NCBI RefSeq assembly: GCF_022808675.1
Contig: NZ_JAKZKV010000002.1
Span: forward strand, 62,001-126,000
Source of the DNA: Parabacteroides sp. FAFU027
Lineage (GTDB): Bacteria > Bacteroidota > Bacteroidia > Bacteroidales > UBA7332
DNA: 64,000 bases
Reading direction: 5' to 3'
Of the stretch, positions 36,451 through 44,406 are shown in pieces (within the stretch, counting starts at the first letter, position 1; each line of letters opens with the position of its first letter). Both the position numbers and the translations under genes were made by a program. Below the pieces are notes generated by a model. That model was not told the DNA's origin. It did not search any database and worked only from the letters and a program-made list of their open reading frames with translations.

Positions 36451-36648
36451 ATGAAAACCCTGGAAGAACTACAAGTCCTGATGCAAAATGCATCCACTCT
36501 GGAAGACAAGACTGCCCTCCGGATTAAAATGATTGAGTTAAACCGTGCATCTGAGAAACCGGATGCAAGTGTGGTTAGCCCGATGTCGACTTTTTTGCAC
36601 AATGTGCATCGTAAACACAGCAATCCACTTCGCTTTAAAGCGGTGTAA
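36451..36648 (+). CDS. Conserved 65-aa protein of unknown function, copy 2
   Basis: 65 residues, starting like copy 1 at 18143 (MKTLEELQVLMQNASTLEDK) and ending VHRKHSNPLRFKAV. Identity is highest in the first 35 residues and in the SPMSTFLHNVHRKH block; the last 9-10 residues are freer. Base differences from copy 1 are largely synonymous (GAG/GAA, ATC/ATT, CCA/CCG, TCA/TCG, ACG/ACT, CGC/CGT, AAG/AAA). No known family recognised. It stands convergent to an intact PL10 pectate lyase, as copy 1 does to a PL10 remnant. The stacked promoters suggest that at least part of its expression follows the pectin regulon. Confidence 0.85.
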   Translation: MKTLEELQVLMQNASTLEDKTALRIKMIELNRASEKPDASVVSPMSTFLHNVHRKHSNPLRFKAV

Positions 36649-36778
36649 TTAAGTTGTGTGGCAAAAAAAGCTTCCGGCTGATTCTAAAAGCCAAAACCCT
36701 TTCATATTTGATTAAATCAATCTCCGTTTAGACATAAAGAGATACAAACCCGGAATCACAAAGTGAAGCTTGATTATC

Positions 36779-36819
36779 ATAAGAAAGGCCCGCAATCCAA
36801 TATTGCGAGCCTTTCTTAT
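36779..36819. terminator. Bidirectional terminator between small gene copy 2 and PL10
   Basis: ATAAGAAAGGCCCGCAAT pairs with ATTGCGAGCCTTTCTTAT around CCAAT with one mismatch, and T-rich sequence follows on each strand. It is related to the palindrome at 18464-18505. Confidence 0.8.
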
Positions 36820-36824
36820 TTTTC

Positions 36825-38036
36825 TCATTTAGCTAAAAGATTCTCCTCCGGAGCCCATTTCTTTTGCCACTGCGGATACTTATCCAACACCTCCTGCGGA
36901 GCATAAGTGTACCAACCGTATCCACTTCTTCTCTCCCGGCTTACCTCTGACAGCGAATAGAGAATCTTGCTATTCCGGTCACTGAACATCGGTTTTTCAG
37001 TCCCCAACTCATAATAACGTGTCCAGATCTGAGGCGCCAGAGAGTCTTTTACCACGACTCTGTCGGTAGTACTCGTTCTCCACTTCGATTTTTCGGGAGA
37101 AGCCTGCACCGTCATCACCCGGGTATTGAATATGCGTGAATCCTGAAACCATTTGACAGCTGATTGTATTGAACGGATTATTTTCGCATCAGGATGCTCT
37201 ATACTCATCAGGAATAATACAATGCCGGCACTTTCACCATTACAGATACATGGCGGTTCAAAAGCTCTCGCCCAGGCCGGTTTTAATGTCACCTCATCGT
37301 GCTGCTGTCCCCACACAGTTAGTTTTCCGTTTTCCTCAATCTGGGTTTTCAGGATGCAGCTTATGCCTTTATCATATGCCTGAACCACTCTTTTACTCAA
37401 CTTGGCATCAAGAAAAGCATATTCGGGGTGGTTATCCACAACCTTCTTTAGGACCTCCATCACGCCGATATAAGCCCCGTCATTAAAGGTAATGTGACAA
37501 CTGTAGCCTTTTTCCAATGGGTAATATTGCGGCCATCCTCCGTTGGAAAACTGAGCTTTCAGAATAAATTTTATTCCATTCTCACAGGCTACTTTGTATT
37601 TATCCAAATGGGTTATTGCATATACCCTGGCCAAATAATCAACGTGGGTGTAGGTGGTGGAATTATCAAAAGTGGTATGCACCATATTCTTTGTTTTCAC
37701 CAGACTATCAGCCTGTGCTGGTGTCAGGATTGCCTGAACGTCATAGTTCTTGGACCAGCCACCGTTATTCCGCTGATATAGCAGGATATTATCCGCAATC
37801 TTTGTAATCTCCGTCTCTTTGTACTTGAGCTGGTTAGAAGATGGATTAATGATATTGCTATCATCATGAATGCCATACCAGTGGCGGGAACTATCCAGAA
37901 AAGGCTTCAGACTGATAGGGGCATATGCCTGATCTGATCGCTTCTCTTGAGCAAAAAGGCTGTTGGTCAGAAACATTGCAGTGATGATTGTCATCATCTT
38001 TTTGTTGCCGGAGAAATGTGTTTTGGTCATGTTCAT
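36825..38036 (-). CDS. PL10 pectate lyase
   Basis: 403 residues. The signal peptide core MMTIITAMFLTNSLFAQ is preceded by about 13 polar residues, so translation might start at an internal Met. The alpha/alpha-toroid lyase follows, with the family's conserved DNILLYQRNNGGWSKNYD, ATYTHVDYLARVY-like and FSNGGWPQYYPL stretches and WYTYAPQ near the end. It cleaves polygalacturonate by beta-elimination, giving 4,5-unsaturated ends, in the periplasm or at the surface. No T9SS tail. Its own promoter (38137-38191) carries the HTCS 2-type box. A truncated relative lies at 18507-18663. Confidence 0.9.
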   Translation of the reverse strand: MNMTKTHFSGNKKMMTIITAMFLTNSLFAQEKRSDQAYAPISLKPFLDSSRHWYGIHDDSNIINPSSNQLKYKETEITKIADNILLYQRNNGGWSKNYDVQAILTPAQADSLVKTKNMVHTTFDNSTTYTHVDYLARVYAITHLDKYKVACENGIKFILKAQFSNGGWPQYYPLEKGYSCHITFNDGAYIGVMEVLKKVVDNHPEYAFLDAKLSKRVVQAYDKGISCILKTQIEENGKLTVWGQQHDEVTLKPAWARAFEPPCICNGESAGIVLFLMSIEHPDAKIIRSIQSAVKWFQDSRIFNTRVMTVQASPEKSKWRTSTTDRVVVKDSLAPQIWTRYYELGTEKPMFSDRNSKILYSLSEVSRERRSGYGWYTYAPQEVLDKYPQWQKKWAPEENLLAK

Positions 38037-38136
38037 AAAATATTTAATCTATTCAAATCATTATATCTGATCAAGGGTAACCTAAAAGGTTTATTGAGTT
38101 ATCGAAATTATAGTATTCTTTACGAACGAGGATTTG

Positions 38137-38191
38137 CAAAGTAATCAATTCGTTGACTAAATGCCGATAATATTTTGACATAAAAGGTAGA
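38137..38191 (-). promoter_or_regulatory. PL10 promoter with HTCS 2-type box
   Basis: On the minus strand the box (38167-38191) reads TCTACCTTTTATGTCAAAA at its left; the -7-like TTACTTTG (38137-38144) follows after exactly 22 bp. Confidence 0.7.
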
Positions 38192-38311
38192 ATAACTTAC
38201 ATACCCCTAAATTCGCAAAGATAAAATAATTACCGCGCGGTACTCCTGACTGGGTGTGTTTCATAAATTTTCCTCTGAAACCTAAAACCATCAGACTTTA
38301 GCAAATACACA

Positions 38312-38346
38312 AAAGCGGCATCAGTATGGATTACTGAAACCGCTTT
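38312..38346 (-). terminator. Terminator after GH43 (38401)
   Basis: AAAGCGG..TCAGT pairs with ACTGA..CCGCTTT around ATGGATT. It lies 55 bp downstream of the GH43 stop on the minus strand. Confidence 0.65.
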
Positions 38347-38400
38347 CGTTATTGATATAATCGTTTAGACTTGACTGATCAGATCATAAGATCATCAAGT

Positions 38401-39411
38401 CTATTGTTTGGGTTGCAGATGCCCTTCTTTATTGAACTCCACCGAAACAATGGCCGGTTTAGAGAAAGGAGCAACCTTGTCATTTCCAAAATAAGTCCAC
38501 CAGTACTGTCCGTTAAAGTCCTGAAACAGGCTGCCATGTCCACAGAACGGAACAGAAACATAACGAGCACTGTAAGGTCCTTTGATATTGGTGCTTTCAA
38601 CCGTCATGTTATGATAATATCCGTGATAACGGTCGGCGCACGAAAGGTAGTATCGACCGTCTTTTTTAAACATAAATGCAGCCTCGAATCCCACATGATC
38701 TAACTCTTTACAGGAATGCTGTACATAATGATGTTCCCGGACAGTATCAATCACCGAAGGTATAATTTTGGTCGGTTTTTCGGCAAATGAAGTCAGATCT
38801 TTATTCATTGGCGCAATCATGCCGTCTCCCCAGAGAAAAAAAACCTTGCCATCATCATCCTGAAACAAGGAAGCATCAATTCCTTTATTTACGATGGGTC
38901 CATCAGGAATGGTTACTCCTTTGTATGGTCCTTCGGGACGCCCTGATGTACTTTTCATTATTCCCATACCCAGCCCGGTAACGGTATAAACCAAGTACCA
39001 ATTTTTATTGATGTAATGAATTTCGGGAGCCCAGAGAGCACGGCGGGCATTTCCGTTTTTAGCTGTCCACTGTTTTTGCCAGGCGCCATCCTTTTCAAAC
39101 GTCCAGATAACTCCCATGTCTTCCCAATTCTTCAGGTCTTTCGAGCGCCAGAGGGGTATTCCTTCATTATAAGTGGAGTCGCCATGATTATAAGGCAACG
39201 TACCGGTCATGTAATAAGTCTTATCTGGTCCGGCCATGATAAACGGATCGCGTATGCGCTGATCCATAAATGGCTTAAAATCGGGCAATTTGGGTTCGCC
39301 ATTTACTAAAAACTCGTTCAGATCGATGCCTGTTTTAGCTTTTTTTGTTTGCGCAAAAGGCGCGCTTGCTAGGCAAAGGATGCCCAGTGCTAAGATTAGG
39401 ATTTTTTTCAT
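38401..39411 (-). CDS. GH43 glycosidase (arabinofuranosidase/arabinanase type)
   Basis: 336 residues with a signal peptide (ending APFAQ). A single five-bladed propeller: catalytic base Asp in IRDPFIMAG, the pKa modulator Asp in GIDASLFQDDDG, and the acid Glu in GFEAAFMFKKDG. No accessory domain or T9SS tail, so periplasmic. Substrate within the family is uncertain (alpha-L-arabinofuranosides or beta-galactan are possible), but the GH127 partner 120 bp upstream on the same strand favours arabinose-containing side chains. A possible own -7 (TAGGTTTG) lies in the gap, but no convincing activator box, so it may be cotranscribed with GH127. Confidence 0.88.
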   Translation of the reverse strand: MKKILILALGILCLASAPFAQTKKAKTGIDLNEFLVNGEPKLPDFKPFMDQRIRDPFIMAGPDKTYYMTGTLPYNHGDSTYNEGIPLWRSKDLKNWEDMGVIWTFEKDGAWQKQWTAKNGNARRALWAPEIHYINKNWYLVYTVTGLGMGIMKSTSGRPEGPYKGVTIPDGPIVNKGIDASLFQDDDGKVFFLWGDGMIAPMNKDLTSFAEKPTKIIPSVIDTVREHHYVQHSCKELDHVGFEAAFMFKKDGRYYLSCADRYHGYYHNMTVESTNIKGPYSARYVSVPFCGHGSLFQDFNGQYWWTYFGNDKVAPFSKPAIVSVEFNKEGHLQPKQ

Positions 39412-39531
39412 GATTGAAAATTGTTATTATTACATGTTCTTGATACCGATTAAGGGTTCAACCACGTCAATTGCGGATGTTTTCCAATATTCCAAACCTA
39501 ATTTGCATACTTAACATATTGGGATTGATTT

Positions 39532-41877
39532 TTATTTCATGAGCCTGATATAGTAAACTCCTCCGGCTTTAGATTTTGGTGCTGCTACAAATTTCAATTT
39601 CAACACACCGTTATTGGCTTTTTTGATTTCCTCGGGAATTACATAATCAACGGTAAAAAACGCATCGCCTTTATCGCCATTCAACGTAACAGTTTCAAGC
39701 TTTGTATCATTGAGGAAAATATCAAAAGTACGTTTCCTGTCTAATCCGAAATAGGTGACCTGAAGCACTGTCGCTTCTTTTTGCTTGTCGAATAAGTCGT
39801 AACCAAACCATGCGGAAGCATCGCGCCAATGAACGCTGTTATTTATACCGGTATTCGTTTCTTCTCCTTTAAAATTATGGTCGGTTTCCGGCTGTTGTTC
39901 GCCCGGAGCAATCTGGTCGATTGTCCTTTTCTCAAGCACAAGTTTCGCCTTTTCTTTTTCAGCCATGGCTTGTTTCTTTGCTTCAAAATCTTTCATAGTC
40001 GATACAGGCCAGTATATCACGTACCGTGCTTCGTGTATCTCAAAGAATGGACGGAGAATCATGTTTTTGTTTTGCTGCGGGTAGATCAGATCCGGCATTT
40101 CGAAGGTAAGATGCTCCAGAACTACAGGCTTAATTTTCGAAGAAAAGTCCTTTTCTTCAGAAATAATCATTGGAGCCTCGTTGATCGCATAATAAGGTCC
40201 GCTGGCGACATGTCCCCATCGGCTGTCATCAGCAAACAATCCGTCGAGATGGGTCGAATCGCTGATTGCAGCCAATACAATGGGACCATATTTAACTGAC
40301 GCCCACGGAGATCCATCGGGCAGGTTTTCGACGCCGATATGCATCGGCATCTCAATCTTTATCTCGTCACCATTATTCCATGTCCGGGACAGCACGATAT
40401 AGTTGCTCTCAATCTTGAATTCCAGAGACTTTCCGTTTACCCCGATTTTGATCTCTTTCTCATTTGCCCATGCCGGTTTTCTGATTTTTAAAGCCAATTG
40501 ACCCGGTTTGGCCATTTGTAATTTAAAAGTCGAAAAATCTTTGTAAGGGAATCGGGTATTTTGAGTCAGTTTGATTCCTTTTTCTTTCCATTTGAGTTCA
40601 GAGGCGATGAATAAGTTTACATACAGGTTGTTGCCTTCATGTGCATAGATCATTTCTCCATATTTCGCATGGTTTTCCATTCCGGTGCCTACACAGCACC
40701 AAAAAGATTCCTGCGGCTGCGAATAAACCCGGTAGTGGCGTGGACGCATTTGGGTAAAATAGACAAAACCGCCTTTTGTAGGGTGTTCCGACGATAGTAT
40801 ATGGTTAAACAAGGCTCTCTCGTAATAATCCATATACCTGGTGTCGGGATTAGTACGGTACAACAGCTCAGTCAACTTGAGCATATTGTAGGTATTGCAA
40901 GTTTCCGGTCCCTGATTTGTCTCAATCATCGATGAAAAATCATTCGCCGGATGGAAGTGTTCACGCACACTATTGCCACCGATAGAAACAGACCATTTGT
41001 TGACTACCGTATTCCAGAAGAAAACCGCAGCCGAATCCCAGGCCATATTGGAAGTAGCGTCTGCAATACATTTAAAACCGATCACTTTGGGTATTTGGGT
41101 ATTGGCATGCAAACCGGCCAGCTTGACTTTTTGTTGAATCAAAGGATCCAAAAGAGCTCTATGCGACACCCTTATGGCCAAATCGAGGTACTTTTTATTA
41201 CCGGTGATGGTAGCAACCTGAGCAAAAGATTCATTAAGCCCACCATGCTCTGCTTTCAGAATTTCCTGAATTTGTTCGTCGGTCAGATTTTTGGAAAGAT
41301 CGTAAAACCAATCTGAAAGCTTGATGACAATATCAAGAGCTTTTTTGTTGTTCGTGTACTGGTAAGCATCGAGTAATCCCGCATATAATTTATGGATATT
41401 GTATAACGGCACCCAGCGGCTTTTCACAGCAGCAGTGTTTCCTGCCGCAATTTCAGTCCACATTGAATGTCCGTTCGGAATACCGGCAACATAGCCATTG
41501 CCATTTTTTTGCTGACACTTATCAAGCCAGTCGACCATGTAGTTTACGCGTCGCAACAACTCTTGATTACCTGTGGTAGCATACATCATCGACAGAGCCG
41601 AAAGATAATGCCCCCCGATATGCCCGTCTAAGCCCGAACTTTCCCAGTTGCCATAATTTTCCTTCAAAGGTTTTATGCCGGTATCTTTAAGAAAAGGAGC
41701 AAGCAACCTGTCCGGATCGAGAGCAAGGATATATTTCAAATCGACCTGTTGCGCGTTCAAAAAGGGGCCATCCAGTATTTTCACATCGGAAAGCTTGAAT
41801 TCCTGAATATTGGCAGCCTTGACGTTGGCGCTAATAATCAGGAATAAGAATAAAATACATTTGTGCAATGTTCTCAT
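39532..41877 (-). CDS. GH127/GH146-type beta-L-arabinofuranosidase (DUF1680), copy 2
   Basis: About 781 residues from the ATG at 41877, which places a normal signal peptide (MRTLHKCILFLFLIISANVKA) at the N-terminus; the frame is open for 33 more codons upstream, but that stretch is charged and lies in the promoter leader. Same architecture as the gene at 12919: ETCNTYN for the Glu and Cys ligands, Cys394-Cys395 in WCCVGTGMENHAKYG, and C-terminal beta domains ending GGVYYIRLMK. Divergence from copy 1 is large, so it is an old paralogue rather than a recent duplicate. The promoter carries the HTCS 2-type box, whereas copy 1 has a different tandem site, so the two answer to different regulators. 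Confidence 0.9.
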   Translation of the reverse strand: MRTLHKCILFLFLIISANVKAANIQEFKLSDVKILDGPFLNAQQVDLKYILALDPDRLLAPFLKDTGIKPLKENYGNWESSGLDGHIGGHYLSALSMMYATTGNQELLRRVNYMVDWLDKCQQKNGNGYVAGIPNGHSMWTEIAAGNTAAVKSRWVPLYNIHKLYAGLLDAYQYTNNKKALDIVIKLSDWFYDLSKNLTDEQIQEILKAEHGGLNESFAQVATITGNKKYLDLAIRVSHRALLDPLIQQKVKLAGLHANTQIPKVIGFKCIADATSNMAWDSAAVFFWNTVVNKWSVSIGGNSVREHFHPANDFSSMIETNQGPETCNTYNMLKLTELLYRTNPDTRYMDYYERALFNHILSSEHPTKGGFVYFTQMRPRHYRVYSQPQESFWCCVGTGMENHAKYGEMIYAHEGNNLYVNLFIASELKWKEKGIKLTQNTRFPYKDFSTFKLQMAKPGQLALKIRKPAWANEKEIKIGVNGKSLEFKIESNYIVLSRTWNNGDEIKIEMPMHIGVENLPDGSPWASVKYGPIVLAAISDSTHLDGLFADDSRWGHVASGPYYAINEAPMIISEEKDFSSKIKPVVLEHLTFEMPDLIYPQQNKNMILRPFFEIHEARYVIYWPVSTMKDFEAKKQAMAEKEKAKLVLEKRTIDQIAPGEQQPETDHNFKGEETNTGINNSVHWRDASAWFGYDLFDKQKEATVLQVTYFGLDRKRTFDIFLNDTKLETVTLNGDKGDAFFTVDYVIPEEIKKANNGVLKLKFVAAPKSKAGGVYYIRLMK

Positions 41878-42005
41878 AATGATATTATTTATTTGGTTTC
41901 CTATATTTCGGTTCATTGTGAATCTCTCACACTTTTCTCGTAGAACTTTCTTTATCTTAGGTTTGATTCTACTCACAAATGATTTTTCACATGATTTTGA
42001 CTTCT

Positions 42006-42060
42006 CAAAATTACAAATGAACTTCTCGCGTCATGTGGACAAATTGACAGAATTTGTATT
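42006..42060 (-). promoter_or_regulatory. GH127 copy 2 promoter with HTCS 2-type box
   Basis: On the minus strand the box (42036-42060) ends TCAATTTGTCCA, nearly identical to the right half of the box for the divergent CE12 gene (TCAATTTGTCAA); the -7 TAATTTTG (42006-42013) follows after exactly 22 bp. Confidence 0.65.
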
Positions 42061-42135
42061 GTCTCATAATGTATTATCTCTGCAAACCGGCATCTTTCTT
42101 TTTGAAATCAAAAAACAAAGTGGCAAATCAAAAAG

Positions 42136-42190
42136 TACATCTTATATATCAATTTGTCAACCACGACGAAACCCTTTCAATCTAACTTTG
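42136..42190 (+). promoter_or_regulatory. CE12 promoter with HTCS 2-type box
   Basis: The box 42136-42160 begins TACATCTTATATATCAA; the -7 TAACTTTG (42183-42190) follows after exactly 22 bp. It is divergent from the GH127 copy 2 promoter, with its own separate box. Confidence 0.75.
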
Positions 42191-42225
42191 CCCTAGACAA
42201 ACAACCTCTAAACCCTTAGACATTA

Positions 42226-44136
42226 ATGAAAGAACTATTCAAGACTCTTCTAATTTTCACCATTGCCTTTATCGGGATGAGCGCGACAAGCGCCAGTGAT
42301 CCGACTATCTATTTTATCGGTGATTCGACTATGGCCGATTATGATCCTGCCGTATATCCCAATCAGCGCGGATGGGGACAGATGTTCCGGAACTTTCTGA
42401 CAGGGAATATTAATTTTGTTAATGCAGCCCGCAATGGGCGCAGCAGCCGCACGTTTTATAAAGGCGCCGACAGCCTCTGGGCGAATGTGCGCACAGCGCT
42501 TAATCCCGGCGACTATGTCTTTATTCAATTTGCCCATAACGATGAAAAATACGGTGGGCTGTCCGATCCTGCAACTACCGGACAAGGAACTGCTCCATGG
42601 GGTGATTATCAGGATTACCTGCGCAGCTATGTAAAAGAAACACGCGCTAAGGGCGCTATCCCCGTTTTAGTTACGGCTATCGTGCGCAATTACTTTGCAG
42701 GGGATACGATTACATATAAAGGACGACACAACCTTGCCACGGATGATTCGACCCTGAATTATGTACGGGCAATGAAAGCGGTAGCTCGTGAACTCTCAGT
42801 TCCGCTTATCGACCATACTGCCCTCACCCGGGCATATGCCGAGAGTCTTGGAGCTGCAAATGCTACATCAACTATTTATGCGCCCGGCGACAATACACAC
42901 CTGAATCCGACCGGCGCAACGATTTATGCCCAGCTGGCCGTGCAGGAAATTTTGAAACAGAAGATCCTTACCGGCTATCTAAACGCTTCACCGAGCCTGA
43001 TCATAACACCGTCCGAAATTGATTTTGGGACAAGTTACATTTCGGCATATTCTTCTTCCAAAATTTCCGTTTCAGGCCTGAGCCTGTCGCCTTCATCAGG
43101 CAACATCACAGTAAATGCACCCGATGGTTTTGCTGTGGGATTAAGCGCTTCAGGAACATTTGCATCATCGGTACAGTTGCCTTATAGTGGCGGAAACCTG
43201 AGTACGACCGATGTGTTTGTTCATTTCCAACCTACTGCTGAAAAAACGTATAGCGATTCCATCTCCATTTCGTATGGCTCAACAACCAAAAAAGTATCGG
43301 TTAAAGGCATCGGTCTTTCGATGATAAATGGAGTGAAAGCTTCGGTAAACTATCCCCTTATCTCCAATGCTACGCCAACAGTTTCAGGACCAATTACAAG
43401 TGTAGATGAAAGCTGGACCGGCATGACTCTCAAAAACTATGCTTCTATAACAACGTGGCCGACGGGAGTAACCGTAACCAACGTGCAGCGCAATGATATT
43501 ACTGGGGGAACATGGCCTGCCGGCGAGATTGATATCAATACTTCGCGTTACATTCAATTCGGGGTAAAACCAAATGCCGGAACAAGCCTGACAATTGATT
43601 CTATCGGCTTGTATGCCGGGGTTGCCGGGGGAAATGGGATGAAATACCGTGTACTGTATTCGAAGAGTGAAAATTTCAGCAATCCGGTAACTCTCGAAGA
43701 CAAAACTTCAAATACCAGCAATACGATGGTTGCATTGTCATACAAACCCATGGTGCAGGTAGCAAAAAACGAAGTATTTTATCTTCGTTTCTACCCTTGG
43801 TACTCAGCGACAGCAACCTCCAAATACTTTTGTTTGTCAAATCTTACGATCAGCAGCAGAGTGACAAACAAAACAACCGGCATTGAACAGGCAAAAGAAG
43901 GCAACCGACTGACCGTTTATCCCAACCCATCGAAAGGGGTTTTCTATTTAAACAATGTCGATTTGAGCAGCGCCTGTATAGCCGAAGTGTATAATCAGAT
44001 AGGCGCGCTTATTTGCAGAAGCGTGCTTACCAATAATCTGCAAACCATTGATTTATCGGAAATGCCAAACGGAATATACATCCTCAGGATAATCAACGGG
44101 CAACAAGTTGAGAAACAATTACTGATTAAAGAGTAA
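42226..44136 (+). CDS. CE12-type rhamnogalacturonan acetylesterase (SGNH), T9SS-secreted
   Basis: 636 residues with a signal peptide (ending ATSAS). The SGNH esterase domain (about 25-245) has GDSTMADY (nucleophile Ser), ARNGRSSRTF (block II Gly), IQFAHND (block III Asn) and GDNTHLNPTG (Asp and His), the CE12 set. Two beta domains follow: an Ig-like one (about 260-370) and a jelly-roll-like one (about 375-550). A C-terminal T9SS domain (VYPNPSKGVFYL...MPNGIYILRI...LLIKE) ends it. It removes acetyl groups from rhamnogalacturonan or homogalacturonan outside the cell, clearing the way for the lyase and hydrolases. About 2.5 times the length of a single-domain CE12 enzyme. Confidence 0.9.
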   Translation: MKELFKTLLIFTIAFIGMSATSASDPTIYFIGDSTMADYDPAVYPNQRGWGQMFRNFLTGNINFVNAARNGRSSRTFYKGADSLWANVRTALNPGDYVFIQFAHNDEKYGGLSDPATTGQGTAPWGDYQDYLRSYVKETRAKGAIPVLVTAIVRNYFAGDTITYKGRHNLATDDSTLNYVRAMKAVARELSVPLIDHTALTRAYAESLGAANATSTIYAPGDNTHLNPTGATIYAQLAVQEILKQKILTGYLNASPSLIITPSEIDFGTSYISAYSSSKISVSGLSLSPSSGNITVNAPDGFAVGLSASGTFASSVQLPYSGGNLSTTDVFVHFQPTAEKTYSDSISISYGSTTKKVSVKGIGLSMINGVKASVNYPLISNATPTVSGPITSVDESWTGMTLKNYASITTWPTGVTVTNVQRNDITGGTWPAGEIDINTSRYIQFGVKPNAGTSLTIDSIGLYAGVAGGNGMKYRVLYSKSENFSNPVTLEDKTSNTSNTMVALSYKPMVQVAKNEVFYLRFYPWYSATATSKYFCLSNLTISSRVTNKTTGIEQAKEGNRLTVYPNPSKGVFYLNNVDLSSACIAEVYNQIGALICRSVLTNNLQTIDLSEMPNGIYILRIINGQQVEKQLLIKE

Positions 44137-44205
44137 GAGTAGTTGATATAAAACAAACAATCTTTTTTATACGATTTAATTTTCATAGTTGATTTATTAA
44201 GTAAT

Positions 44206-44236
44206 AAGAGGGTGCTCGTGACATCCTCTTTTATTT
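44206..44236 (+). terminator. Terminator after CE12
   Basis: AAGAGG pairs with CCTCTT around a 13-base region that can extend the stem partly, followed by a T-rich tract (TTATTTTAT). Confidence 0.55.
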
Positions 44237-44319
44237 TATCTTCTACAGCCAGCCTGTTCTCACATTACCCTTAACTTATATCCCGAAAAAACAGCGGGCA
44301 GTCCTCTGAATCAAAAAAG

Positions 44320-44374
44320 TACACCTTTTAAGTCAATTATTCAACAAGCCGACTGTTCCCTGACAATAATTTTG
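44320..44374 (+). promoter_or_regulatory. CE8 promoter with HTCS 2-type box
   Basis: The box 44320-44344 begins TACACCTTTTAAGTCAATT; the -7 TAATTTTG (44367-44374) follows after exactly 22 bp. Confidence 0.75.
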
Positions 44375-44406
44375 CATCCTGTAAACTCACTTAAAACTAA
44401 TTCATT

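Noticed and set aside
39412-39531. HTCS 2-type box before GH43 (38401)
   Set aside because: A TAGGTTTG -7-like element exists, but the 25 bases at the expected distance do not match the core; not counted.
41878-41976. Upstream start for GH127 copy 2 at 41976
   Set aside because: It would put 33 charged residues before a normal signal peptide; the ATG at 41877 is preferred.
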